From positions 1 through 64,000 of the forward strand of contig CAZKTU010000002.1 in the NCBI GenBank assembly GCA_964555675.1: a stretch of DNA of 64,000 bases, written 5' to 3'. The notes under the pieces are model-generated. The model was not told the DNA's origin. It saw only the letters and a program-made list of their open reading frames with translations, and did no database searches. The position numbers and the translations under genes were made by a program. Positions 50,731 to 58,740 of this stretch are shown one piece after another. Position 1 is the first letter of the stretch, and every line of letters begins with the position of its first letter. Source of the DNA: CAIWXH01 sp964555675 (GTDB lineage Bacteria; Chloroflexota; Chloroflexia; Chloroflexales; Chloroflexaceae).

Positions 50731-51576
50731 ATGACCAGTACTCAGCCCAGCACAGCGGGCTACCTCCCCGTGAGCGGCGCCGAACTCTACTACGAGGTTG
50801 TCGGCCAGGGATCGCCCGTTGTGTTGATCCACGCCGGTATCGCCGACCTCACGATGTGGGACGCGCAGGTGGCCGCACTGGCCTCCAGCCACACCGTCAT
50901 CCGCTTCGACTGCCGCGGCTTCGGCCGCACCCGCTTCGAGCCGGTCGCCTTCTCGAACCGCCAGGATGTGGCCGCCCTGCTCGACCACCTCGGCGTGGCC
51001 AAAGCTGTCGTCGTGGGCTGCTCGCGCGGCGGCCAGATCGCCCTCGACTTCACCATCGAGCATCCCGAGCGGGTCAGCGGCCTCGTCTGGGTCTGCAGCG
51101 GCATCGGCGGCTGGGAGGCCCCGGACGAGCTCTTCAAGCCCGAGGAGATCGCCCTGTGGGAGGCCACTGAGGCCGCCGAGGCCGCCGGCGAGCACGAGCG
51201 TGTGGCCGCCCTCGATGTGCGGCTCTGGGTCGACGGCCCACTGCAGCCCGAGGGCCGCGCCGCCGAAGCCGTGCGCCAGCAGGTCTATGCCATGGCGCTG
51301 CGCAACTACCAGACCCATAGCCACCTGATGGGCGAGGGCTTCGCGCCCCAGCCCCTCGACCCGCCCGCCCTCGGCCGCCTCGGCGAGGTGCGAGCCCCCG
51401 TCCTGGCCATCGTCGGCGAGCTCGACCCCGCCGCCACGGCCGCCGCCGCCGCCATCCTGGCTCAGGGCGTGCCCCACTGCCGGACCGAGCGCTTCCCCGA
51501 CTGTGCCCACCTGCCCAACCTCGAGCAGCCCGAGCGCTTCAACCAGCTGCTGCTCGGCTTTCTTATGACCCTCTGA
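50731..51576 (+). CDS. Alpha/beta-hydrolase
   Basis: This 281-residue enzyme has the alpha/beta-hydrolase fold: oxyanion-side HAGIAD after a hydrophobic strand, the nucleophile elbow VVVGCSRGGQIAL (Ser in G-x-S-x-G), an acid in IVGELDPAAT and the His in FPDCAHLPNLEQPERF. A cap of helices lies between. AAGGAG precedes the ATG. The group includes esterases, lactonases and C-C hydrolases such as 3-oxoadipate enol-lactonase, and the substrate cannot be fixed here. The gene stands alone between the CPBP and thioredoxin genes. Confidence 0.88.
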   Translation: MTSTQPSTAGYLPVSGAELYYEVVGQGSPVVLIHAGIADLTMWDAQVAALASSHTVIRFDCRGFGRTRFEPVAFSNRQDVAALLDHLGVAKAVVVGCSRGGQIALDFTIEHPERVSGLVWVCSGIGGWEAPDELFKPEEIALWEATEAAEAAGEHERVAALDVRLWVDGPLQPEGRAAEAVRQQVYAMALRNYQTHSHLMGEGFAPQPLDPPALGRLGEVRAPVLAIVGELDPAATAAAAAILAQGVPHCRTERFPDCAHLPNLEQPERFNQLLLGFLMTL

Positions 51577-51596
51577 TGACGGCGTCGGCTGAATTC

Positions 51597-51605
51597 TGCT
51601 ATACT
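51597..51605 (+). promoter_or_regulatory. Extended -10 promoter of the thioredoxin-TPR gene
   Basis: TGCTATACT is an extended -10, with ATGACG at 51576-51581 as a weak -35 at 18 bp. The start codon is 54 bp downstream. Confidence 0.55.
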
Positions 51606-51658
51606 GGGGGAGGGTATGCGAACCCGGGTGGTGGCAGAGCCATCCATGGAGGTGCACG

Positions 51659-52513
51659 ATGATCCTTGGTGCAAATCAGCAGACGGTACCCGCTCCCAAG
51701 GCGGCGGGCGTGCTCGAGGTCAACGAGCGTAACTTTCAGCAGGAGGTGATCGAGCGCTCGCGCGAGACGCCGATCGTGATCGATTTCTGGGCGCCCTGGT
51801 GCGGCCCGTGCCGCACCCTCGGCCCGACCCTCGAGCGTCTGGCCGCCGAGGCCAACGGCGCATGGATCCTCGCCAAGGTCAACGTCGACGAGAACCAGCG
51901 CCTCTCCCAGGCCTTCCGCGTGCAGAGCATCCCCGCCGTGATGGCGGTCTACGAGGGCAAAGTCGTCGAGCAGTTCGTCGGCGCCCTCCCCGAGTCGCAG
52001 GTACGGGCCTGGCTCAAGCGTTTCGTCCCCGAGCAGGGCGGCTCTCTGCTCGACGCCGCGAAGGCTCTCGAGCTCGACGACCCTCAGGGCGCCGCCGCCC
52101 GCTACAGGCTCATCCTCGGCGACGAGCCCGACAACGCCGAGGCCCTCTTCAGCCTCGGGCGGCTGCTGCTGCTCCAGGGCGAGGCCGAGGGCGCGGCGGC
52201 GCTGCGCCAGGTGCCCGGCAGCTCGCCCCTCTTCGCCCGCGCCCAGGCGGCCCTGCCCCTGGCCGAACTGCTCGCAGCGGTCGGCGGCCAGCCCGAGGGC
52301 GACCTCGACGCGCGCTACCGCCAGGGCGCCGCGGCCATCCTCGCCGGCCAGTACGGCCCCGCCATCGAAGACCTGCTCGCGATCGTCATGCGCGACCGCG
52401 GCTTCCGCGACGACGGCGCCCGCAAGGCCCTCCTGGCCCTCTTCGCCGCCCTCGGCGACGAGCACCCCCTCGTGCCCGCCGCCAGGCGCCGGCTCGCGAA
52501 CGCCCTATTCTAG
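51659..52513 (+). CDS. Thioredoxin-TPR co-chaperone (CnoX/YbbN-like)
   Basis: This 284-residue cytoplasmic protein combines a thioredoxin domain (about 18-125) with the redox site WCGPC at 47-51 and the cis-proline stretch VQSIPAV. A C-terminal TPR region follows (about 130-284), containing YRLILGDEPDNAEALFSLGRLL. This is the build of CnoX (YbbN), which holds oxidised or chlorinated proteins and hands them to GroEL. E. coli CnoX lacks the second active-site cysteine, whereas this protein keeps both and probably has true disulfide-reductase activity. An extended -10 promoter precedes it and a strong hairpin follows, so it is a single-gene unit. Confidence 0.9.
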   Translation: MILGANQQTVPAPKAAGVLEVNERNFQQEVIERSRETPIVIDFWAPWCGPCRTLGPTLERLAAEANGAWILAKVNVDENQRLSQAFRVQSIPAVMAVYEGKVVEQFVGALPESQVRAWLKRFVPEQGGSLLDAAKALELDDPQGAAARYRLILGDEPDNAEALFSLGRLLLLQGEAEGAAALRQVPGSSPLFARAQAALPLAELLAAVGGQPEGDLDARYRQGAAAILAGQYGPAIEDLLAIVMRDRGFRDDGARKALLALFAALGDEHPLVPAARRRLANALF

Positions 52514-52522
52514 GAGTTACCG

Positions 52523-52596
52523 CCCGTAGGGGCAGACCCGTGTGTCTGCCCCTACGGGCTACGGTGTCTGCCCCTACGGGCTACGGTGTCTGCCCC
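52523..52596. repeat. Hairpin plus tandem 22-bp repeat between convergent genes
   Basis: CCCGTAGGGGCAGAC (52523-52537) pairs perfectly with 52544-52558 across a 6-base loop. The second arm starts a 22-bp unit that repeats 2.4 times (52544-52565, 52566-52587, 52588-52596). The sequence belongs to the GTAGGGGC...GCCCCTAC type of intergenic palindromes that I know from Chloroflexota and cyanobacteria. It probably also acts as a bidirectional transcription barrier. Confidence 0.7.
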
Positions 52597-52602
52597 ATCT
52601 AC

Positions 52603-54060
52603 CTACGGCGCGAAGATGCGGTAGTTCAGGTTGACGAACGGCCCATCCTCCTCCTCGAGCTCGTTGAGCAGAAAGAGGTCGCCGTCGTCGAGCCGGGCCC
52701 GCTGGGCCGCAGCCGCAAGCTGGGCGAAGCGCGCCAGATAGGTGCGCCAGCGCCCGGTCTGCTCGTCTGCGGCCCCCGCGCTGAGCCTGGCCGGCCAGTC
52801 GCTGGTCTGGGCCAGCAGCAGCTCGCGGGCGGCCTGGTTGAGCACCCGTTCGTGCTCGGCCTCGGCGCTCGGGAAGCGGTCGGCCAGCTGGGCCATACGG
52901 GCCTCGGCCACGTGGAGCGCCTGCCAGTACTCTTCGGCCTCGGCGCCTTGCCAGCCACCGTGCCCGCCCGCGGCCCACGATCCGGCGACCAGGCTCGTCT
53001 CGGCCTGAGGCCGATGGGCCCGCAGATACTCGCCCGGGGTGGTCAGCGTCAGCTCGCCGTGGGTCGCGCAGAGGGTCAGGACCGCCTGAAGCCAGGTCGG
53101 GCCTTCGACCCAGCGCGGTCCGACCTGGCTTGCGTCGAGCAGCACCAGCAGCAGGTCGTCGGGGGGGCGGCGGGCTGCCTCGGCCAGCAGGGCCATGGTG
53201 AAGTGGGTCGCATGCTCCTGGGCGCGGCGCAGGGCGTGGTAGGGGTCGTAGGGCTGGCCGCTGCGGGCGGTGTAGCCGCGCGGGTCGTCGGGGTCGCGGT
53301 AGAGCAGGTCGCCGGGGTAGCCCAGCTCTTCTGACCAGACGTGGCGGGCCACGGCCTCGTCGGGGAAGAGCGCGGCCAGGCGTCGGGGCAGGGCCCACAG
53401 GGGCCGGGCGCTGGCGCCGGGCGGCAGGCTGCTGGGGTCGGCCACGACATAGCGCAGGCCCACCTCGGCCGCAATCTGCTCGAGGCCGGGGCGCCAGCCG
53501 CAGCCGGGCAGCCAGAGGCCCTCGGGGCGGCCGAGCAGCCTGGTGGTGTGCAGGAGGCCCTGCTCGATCTGGGCGCGGGCCGACTCCTCGCGGCCGAGCA
53601 GGGGCAGGTAGGCGTAGCTGGCCGCGCCGGCCAGGGGCTCGATCACCCGCGCCGCCGCCAGCTCGCGGATCTTCTGGGGCAGCCCGCGGGCGAAGCGCTC
53701 GACGAAGGCGTGCAGGCGCTGCCGCCCCCACTCCTGGTAGAAGCCCTCGAGGTAGGCGGCGTGGCTCGCGCCCGCGGCCTCGGCCGAGCGCAGGGCCACC
53801 TGGCGGCGCGCCAGCAGCTCCTCCATCCAGACGACGAAGTGCTTCTGCACCACGGGATCGGCCAGCTGCTCGCTGAGCAGCGGCGAGCAGGCCAGGGCGA
53901 TGTGCGGGGCCAGCCCGGCGCCGTGGAGGTCGGTCAGCATCTCGATCAGGGGCAGCAGGCCCTGGGCGATCAGCGTGTGCAGGTCGTCCTCGCCGACGGG
54001 CCGGCGCCCGGCCCGGCGCAGGTAGGGCGCGTGGGCGATAATCAGGAAGGCGACGTGCAT
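52603..54060 (-). CDS. GH57-like (DUF1957) protein lacking the catalytic nucleophile
   Basis: This 485-residue protein has the layout of GH57 glycogen-branching enzymes. Region 1 is LIIAHAPYLRRAGR, region 2 SYAYLPLL, region 3 LWLPGCGWRPGLEQI (183-197), region 4 LLDASQVGPRWVEG (308-320), together with the family stretch HVWSEELGYPGDLLYRDPDDP. In active enzymes region 3 reads WLPEC with the nucleophilic Glu; here that residue is Gly186, codon GGC. The acid in region 4, Asp309, is retained. The protein is therefore probably a carbohydrate-binding or otherwise altered relative. Its gene begins 4 bp after the Ser/Thr kinase stop codon on the same strand, a tight coupling unusual for a metabolic enzyme. 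Confidence 0.82.
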   Translation of the reverse strand: MHVAFLIIAHAPYLRRAGRRPVGEDDLHTLIAQGLLPLIEMLTDLHGAGLAPHIALACSPLLSEQLADPVVQKHFVVWMEELLARRQVALRSAEAAGASHAAYLEGFYQEWGRQRLHAFVERFARGLPQKIRELAAARVIEPLAGAASYAYLPLLGREESARAQIEQGLLHTTRLLGRPEGLWLPGCGWRPGLEQIAAEVGLRYVVADPSSLPPGASARPLWALPRRLAALFPDEAVARHVWSEELGYPGDLLYRDPDDPRGYTARSGQPYDPYHALRRAQEHATHFTMALLAEAARRPPDDLLLVLLDASQVGPRWVEGPTWLQAVLTLCATHGELTLTTPGEYLRAHRPQAETSLVAGSWAAGGHGGWQGAEAEEYWQALHVAEARMAQLADRFPSAEAEHERVLNQAARELLLAQTSDWPARLSAGAADEQTGRWRTYLARFAQLAAAAQRARLDDGDLFLLNELEEEDGPFVNLNYRIFAP

Positions 54061-54064
54061 AGGC

Positions 54065-55744
54065 TTATGGGGTGGGTGACGGCACTAGCGGCGTCTGCAC
54101 CGCCGGCGTATTGTCGAGGATCGGCGTCTCTTCGGTGGGCGTGAGCGAGGGCTCCAGCGTGGCGGTGGGCGTCTCGGTCGCCGTCGGCTCAGGCGTAAGG
54201 GTCGGTAGCTCGAGCGTGGGCGTCGGCGGCTCGGGCGTGACAGTGGGCAGCAGCTCGAGCGTAGGGGGCGGCTGGGGCGGTTGGGTCGGCTGCTGAGGCG
54301 CCAGGGTGGGGGGTACGGGCGGGCTCGTCGGCACAACCTCGGGGGTCGCCGACGGAGCGAGCGGCGTCGCCGTGGCGACGGGGAGCATAGTCGCCACCAG
54401 GCCGGGCGCCTCGGTGGGCGGCGCGGCCGTGGGCAGGGCCAGAGTCGGCGTGAAGCTCGGGGGGGGCGCCGTGGGCGTCGGAAAGGCGGGCCCGGGGCTG
54501 GCCAGACCCTGGGCGACGGCCAGCAGCAGGGCCACGGTCACGGCGACCAAGAGGCCGCCGATAATGAACAGTGGCAGCGGGCTCGCGCCGGCGGCGTCGC
54601 CGCGCAATGGGCGCGAGGGCGCCGGCTGGGGGCGTGACGCGCCGCCCGGGGCTTGTGGGCGCGCGGCCGGGGCCGGGCGGGGCTGTGGCGCCGGCTGGGC
54701 CGTCACGGCTCGCTCGCGCGCCGTGGGCTGGCCGGCGCTGTTGAGCGGGGGGAAGGCCGCGGGCGGCGCCTCGGCGGGCTGCATGGCGCGGGGCGGGGGC
54801 GGCGGGCGCAGGCGCTGCGGCGCGGGCGGGAGGGGCTCGGGCAGGCGCGGGGCCGGGGGCGCGCCGGCGGCGTCGGCCAGGCCGGCGAGCTGCTCGCGGC
54901 CGGCGATCGGGATGCCGTAGCGGCCGGCCACCGCGCGCAGGGCCTCGATGAAGGCGGTGCCCGAGGGGTAGCGGCGCTCGGGACGCTTGGCGAGGGCCCG
55001 GGCCAGCACCTCGTCGAGCTCGCTCGGCAGGTGGGCCAGCACGCTGGTCGGCGGGGGAGGGGGCAGCTGCGAGTGGGCCACGATCAGCTGGGGGGTCGCC
55101 CCCGCGAACGGCACGCGGCCCGTGATCACCTCGTAGGCCACCACGGCCAGCGAGTAGAGGTCGCTGCGCCCGTCGACGCGGCGGGCCTCGGCCTGCTCGG
55201 GCGAGATATACTCGGGCGTGCCCATAAAGACCCCCGTGCGGGTCAGGCGCTCGCCGTCCGAGTCGGGGGTCTGCGCGATGCCGAAATCGGTCAGCAGCAC
55301 GCGCCCGTCGCGGTCGATCAGGATATTGTGGGGCTTGATGTCGCGGTGGACGGCGCTCTGCTCGTGGGCGTAGTCGAGGGCGCGGGCCACAGGGTCGAGC
55401 AGGCTGATCGCGTAGCCGAGGCCCAGGGTGGCCCGCTCCTCGAGGATATGGTGCAGACTGCGCCCGTTGATGCACTCCATGGCGATGAAGTACAGGCCGT
55501 CCTGCTCGCCGACGTCATAGATCGTCACGATTGCCGGGTGGCGCAGGTTGGCCGCCGTGCTCGCCTCGCGCTCGAAGCGGCGCACGAACTCCTCGTCGAG
55601 GCTCAGCTGGGCGGCCAGGATCTTGAGCGCCACCTGGCGTTGCAGTTGCAGATCGACGGCCCTGTAGACGCGGGCCATTCCGCCGCGACCGAGCTCGCCG
55701 CGAATCTCATAGCGGCCAAGGCGGCGTCCGATCAGGCTCGTCAC
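54065..55744 (-). CDS. Membrane Ser/Thr protein kinase (PknB-like)
   Basis: This 559-residue kinase starts at GTG 55744 (TSLIGRRLGRYEIRGELGRGGMARVYRA); longer frames to 56104 cross the divergent promoter. The kinase domain is about 11-275, with Lys41 (VALKIL), catalytic HRDIKPHN (133-140), DFG at 153-155 and GTPEYISPEQA in the activation loop. All key residues are intact. A Pro/Ala-rich juxtamembrane linker leads to one transmembrane helix at about 390-413. The extracytoplasmic tail consists of Thr/Pro/Glu repeats without PASTA domains, so its ligand is unclear. A divergent FHA-DNA-binding protein next door is the likely signalling partner. Confidence 0.92.
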   Translation of the reverse strand: MTSLIGRRLGRYEIRGELGRGGMARVYRAVDLQLQRQVALKILAAQLSLDEEFVRRFEREASTAANLRHPAIVTIYDVGEQDGLYFIAMECINGRSLHHILEERATLGLGYAISLLDPVARALDYAHEQSAVHRDIKPHNILIDRDGRVLLTDFGIAQTPDSDGERLTRTGVFMGTPEYISPEQAEARRVDGRSDLYSLAVVAYEVITGRVPFAGATPQLIVAHSQLPPPPPTSVLAHLPSELDEVLARALAKRPERRYPSGTAFIEALRAVAGRYGIPIAGREQLAGLADAAGAPPAPRLPEPLPPAPQRLRPPPPPRAMQPAEAPPAAFPPLNSAGQPTARERAVTAQPAPQPRPAPAARPQAPGGASRPQPAPSRPLRGDAAGASPLPLFIIGGLLVAVTVALLLAVAQGLASPGPAFPTPTAPPPSFTPTLALPTAAPPTEAPGLVATMLPVATATPLAPSATPEVVPTSPPVPPTLAPQQPTQPPQPPPTLELLPTVTPEPPTPTLELPTLTPEPTATETPTATLEPSLTPTEETPILDNTPAVQTPLVPSPTP

Positions 55745-55897
55745 AGGGGCCCTCGCCTTAACGCTGTCGCACGGCCGCTGCGGGGGGCGGAACAAACCGC
55801 GCCGGCGAGACGTTATACATAACTGACAGGAGGATGATGCGGCGGATGCGACTGGTGGCGGGCGCAGTCGCCGTTGGTGGTATTTTCGTCGCCCTGA

Positions 55898-55906
55898 TGG
55901 TATAAT
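55898..55906 (+). promoter_or_regulatory. Extended -10 of the FHA regulator gene
   Basis: TGGTATAAT is a perfect extended -10. The start site would be near 55913, inside the opposing kinase promoter, giving a leader of about 110 nt. Confidence 0.6.
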
Positions 55907-55922
55907 CAGGCATACTGCCGCG

Positions 55923-55951
55923 ATTGTACCACATCGCACAACGGGTTTCAA
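55923..55951 (-). promoter_or_regulatory. Promoter of the Ser/Thr kinase gene
   Basis: The minus strand has TTGAAA (55946-55951), a 17-bp spacer and TACAAT (55923-55928). It faces the FHA gene promoter (55898-55906), and the two polymerase footprints overlap. Confidence 0.65.
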
Positions 55952-56021
55952 AGGCCGAGGGACTACTCGGCACGGCACCCGGCCCGGGCGTCGGGTGAGG
56001 GATGAAAAGAGGAACGCCGGC

Positions 56022-56672
56022 ATGGTCGCTGCCCCCGCGCCTAAGCTTATGGTCAAGCGCCAGGACGGCCAGTATCGCGAGCTCGAATGGGATCGCGAGC
56101 TCATTACGATTGGCCGCGACGGCTCTAACGATATTGTGATCGACCATCCCCTTGCGTCGCGTCGTCACGCCCGCCTCGAGCGTACCGAAGAGGGCTTCGC
56201 CGTCCGCGACCTCGAGAGTACCAACGGCACCTTCCTCAACCAGGAGCGGGTCGAGGGTCTCTGCCATCTGCACAACCAGGATCAGATCATCATCGCCGAT
56301 ACGGTGATCGTCTTCCAGGACCCCGAGGCCACGGTCAAGGGCGTGCTCCCCCCCGAGCTGCTCCGCGCCGTCCGCGAAGAGCTGCGGGTCGACAGCCGCA
56401 CCAAAGAGGTCCTCATCCGGGGCGCGACCTTGCAGCCGCCCCTCACGGTCAAGGAGTTCCAGCTCCTCGAGTTGCTCTATAATCGGCGCGGCCAGGTGAT
56501 CAGCAAGGACGAGATCGCCCGCCAGGTCTGGGACTACGAGGTGTTCGACTACAATGCGATCGACGCCCTGGTCTACAGGCTGCGCCAGCGCATCGAGCCC
56601 GACCCCGCCCATCCGCGCTACTTGGTCACTCAGCGCGGCTTCGGGTATAAGCTGCTGACTACGCCCGAGTGA
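56022..56672 (+). CDS. FHA domain-winged-helix transcriptional regulator
   Basis: This is a 216-residue protein. Residues about 8-105 form an FHA phosphothreonine-binding domain (LITIGRDGSNDIVI, then SRRHARL and LESTNGTFLN, with the conserved Gly-Arg, Ser, His and Asn-Gly). Residues about 120-213 are an OmpR-type winged helix (LTVKEFQLLELLYNRRGQVISKDEI ... VYRLRQRIEPDPAHPRYLVTQRGFGYKL). ATG 56022 is chosen with AGAGGA upstream; GTG 55995 is an alternative. The domain order is the reverse of EmbR. Divergence from the kinase gene suggests that it reads threonine phosphorylation and changes transcription. It sits 10 bp before aroA. Confidence 0.9.
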   Translation: MVAAPAPKLMVKRQDGQYRELEWDRELITIGRDGSNDIVIDHPLASRRHARLERTEEGFAVRDLESTNGTFLNQERVEGLCHLHNQDQIIIADTVIVFQDPEATVKGVLPPELLRAVREELRVDSRTKEVLIRGATLQPPLTVKEFQLLELLYNRRGQVISKDEIARQVWDYEVFDYNAIDALVYRLRQRIEPDPAHPRYLVTQRGFGYKLLTTPE

Positions 56673-56682
56673 GCTGAGCTTC

Positions 56683-57972
56683 ATGGAACAGATCACCCTC
56701 ACCGCCCCGAAGCGTCTGCGCGGCACGATCAGCGTCCCCGGCGACAAGTCGATCTCGCACCGTGCGGTGATCTTCAACGCCGTGGCCGCCGGCGGCGCCA
56801 GCGTGACCAACTTCCTCCCCGGCGCCGACTGCCTCTCGTCCATCGCCTGTGTGCAGGCCCTCGGGGTCGAGGTGCGCCGTCAGGGCAGCGATGTCACCGT
56901 CGGCGGGGTCGGCCTGCGCGGCCTGCGCGAGCCCGCCGATGTGCTCGACTGCGGCAACTCGGGCACCAGCCTGCGCCTGCTCGCCGGCCTCCTCGCCGGG
57001 ATGCCCCGCTTCGCCGTGCTCACCGGCGACGCCTCGCTGCGCTCGCGCCCCCAGCGCCGCATCGTCGCGCCCCTGCGGGCCCTGGGCGCCCAGCTCGACG
57101 GCCGCGACGACGGCGACCGGGCCCCCCTGGCCGTGCGCGGCGCCACCCTCAAGGGCGGCAGCTACGCCCTGCCGGTGGCCTCGGCTCAGGTCAAGTCGGC
57201 GCTCCTGCTGGCCGCGATCAGCGGCGAGGGCCCCCTCACCCTCACGGGCAAGATCGCCTCGCGCGACCACACCGAACTCATGCTCACCGCAATGGGCGCC
57301 GACCTGAGTGTCACCCCCGAGCAGATCACCCTCCGCCCCGTCGAGCGGCTCGAGCCCCTCTCGCTGCGCGTCCCGGGCGACCCCTCCTCGGCCGCCTTCT
57401 GGTGGGTCGCGGCCGCCATTCACCCCGACGCCGAGCTGACCACCACCGGCATCTGCCTCAACCCGACCCGCACCGGCGCCCTCGACGTGCTGCGCGCCAT
57501 GGGCGCCGATATTGACATAAGCAATCTACGCGTCGAGGGCAGCGAGGCTGTGGGCGACGTGACGGTGCGCTCGTCGCAGCTGCGCGGGGCCGTCATCGGC
57601 GGCGAGCTGATCCCGCGTCTGATCGACGAGATCCCCGTCCTGGCCGTGGCCGCCGCCTGCGCCACCGGCGAGACGATCGTGCGCGACGCCCAGGAGCTGC
57701 GGGCCAAGGAGACCGACCGCATCGCCACTGTGGTCGCCGGCCTCGACGCCATGGGCGTCGAGGTCGAGGGCACCGCCGACGGCCTGGGCATCCTCGGCCT
57801 CGGCCGGCCCGCTCTGCGCGGCGCCCCCCACAACAGCCACGGCGACCACCGCCTGGCCATGGCCTGGGCCGTCGCCAGCCTCGCCGCCACGGGCGAGACC
57901 ACCATCGGCGACCCGCACTGCGCCGATGTGAGCTACCCCGGCTTCTGGGAGACCCTCGAGAGGCTGAGATGA
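56683..57972 (+). CDS. aroA: 3-phosphoshikimate 1-carboxyvinyltransferase (EPSP synthase)
   Basis: This 429-residue enzyme is of the normal length. It joins shikimate-3-phosphate and phosphoenolpyruvate in chorismate synthesis. Signatures are ISVPGDKSISHRAV near the N-terminus, LDCGNSGTSLRLLAGLL, the catalytic region GELIPRLIDEIPVLAVAAACATGET and RAKETDRI. It begins 10 bp after the FHA regulator and is followed at 70 bp by an unknown gene coupled to galE, so the regulator may influence its expression. Confidence 0.97.
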   Translation: MEQITLTAPKRLRGTISVPGDKSISHRAVIFNAVAAGGASVTNFLPGADCLSSIACVQALGVEVRRQGSDVTVGGVGLRGLREPADVLDCGNSGTSLRLLAGLLAGMPRFAVLTGDASLRSRPQRRIVAPLRALGAQLDGRDDGDRAPLAVRGATLKGGSYALPVASAQVKSALLLAAISGEGPLTLTGKIASRDHTELMLTAMGADLSVTPEQITLRPVERLEPLSLRVPGDPSSAAFWWVAAAIHPDAELTTTGICLNPTRTGALDVLRAMGADIDISNLRVEGSEAVGDVTVRSSQLRGAVIGGELIPRLIDEIPVLAVAAACATGETIVRDAQELRAKETDRIATVVAGLDAMGVEVEGTADGLGILGLGRPALRGAPHNSHGDHRLAMAWAVASLAATGETTIGDPHCADVSYPGFWETLERLR

Positions 57973-58041
57973 TGCGCTTGCAGCGCTCGCGCCTGGTGGC
58001 GGCAGCGGGCCCGAGCGCAGCCACAGCACTGCAGGACGCCA

Positions 58042-58740
58042 ATGAGTGACAGCTACAGCTTCACGATCGAGGTCTACACGTCGGCTCTGCAGGTCACCGG
58101 CAGCTACGCTCTGCCCCTCTACAGGCGCGTGAGCGACGCCCTCAACAGCAGGCTGCACCGCTTCATCGCCCTGCGCGAGGCCAGCGTAGGCCCCCTCGGC
58201 AAGCCCCAGCACGCCCAGCGCGTGCCCCAGATCCTGGTCGACTGGAGCGACGCCCTGCTGGTGGCTACGCTCAGCGAGCCGCCGCCCCCGCCCGGCTTCC
58301 AGACCCCCGCGCCGCCGCGCGATACTCAGCCGATGATGTTCTTCACCGCGGCCTTCGCCCTGCGCGCCGACTTCTATAAACGCACCGATATGGAGCTGGT
58401 CGAGATGCTCGGCGAGATGACCGACGACTTCATCTCGCTCAGCAATGTGACGATCTTCCCGCTGCAGGGGGGCGCGCCGATCAGCCGGGGCTTCGTCTGC
58501 CTCAACCGCCACCGCATCCAGGCCCTCTACGCCGTGGGCGCGCAGATCGCCAACGCCCCCGTGCCGGCCTCGCTCGACCCCGCGCCCGCCCAGCCGGCGC
58601 TACCGCCGCCGCAACCCTTGCTCACGCCCGCGCCCCCTGTGCCGCTCGACGACGAGCTTCTTGCCCGTGATATCACGCCCGCGCTGACCCCGTCCGACCC
58701 GGCAGATGACGAGGGCGCAGAGAGGGAGGAACCCCGATGA
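58042..58740 (+). CDS. Unknown cytoplasmic protein coupled to galE
   Basis: This 232-residue protein has no signal peptide or membrane helix. It starts MSDSYSFTIEVYTSALQVTGSYALPLYRRVSDALN. The first 175 residues read as an alpha/beta domain, including VPQILVDWSDALLVATLSE and VTIFPLQGGAPISRGFVCLNRHRIQALY. The C-terminal 60 residues are Pro/Ala/Asp-rich and probably disordered. It is preceded by aroA at 70 bp and overlaps galE by 4 bp (ATGA). I do not recognise the family. The position between aroA and galE suggests a housekeeping rather than a mobile gene. Confidence 0.7.
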   Translation: MSDSYSFTIEVYTSALQVTGSYALPLYRRVSDALNSRLHRFIALREASVGPLGKPQHAQRVPQILVDWSDALLVATLSEPPPPPGFQTPAPPRDTQPMMFFTAAFALRADFYKRTDMELVEMLGEMTDDFISLSNVTIFPLQGGAPISRGFVCLNRHRIQALYAVGAQIANAPVPASLDPAPAQPALPPPQPLLTPAPPVPLDDELLARDITPALTPSDPADDEGAEREEPR

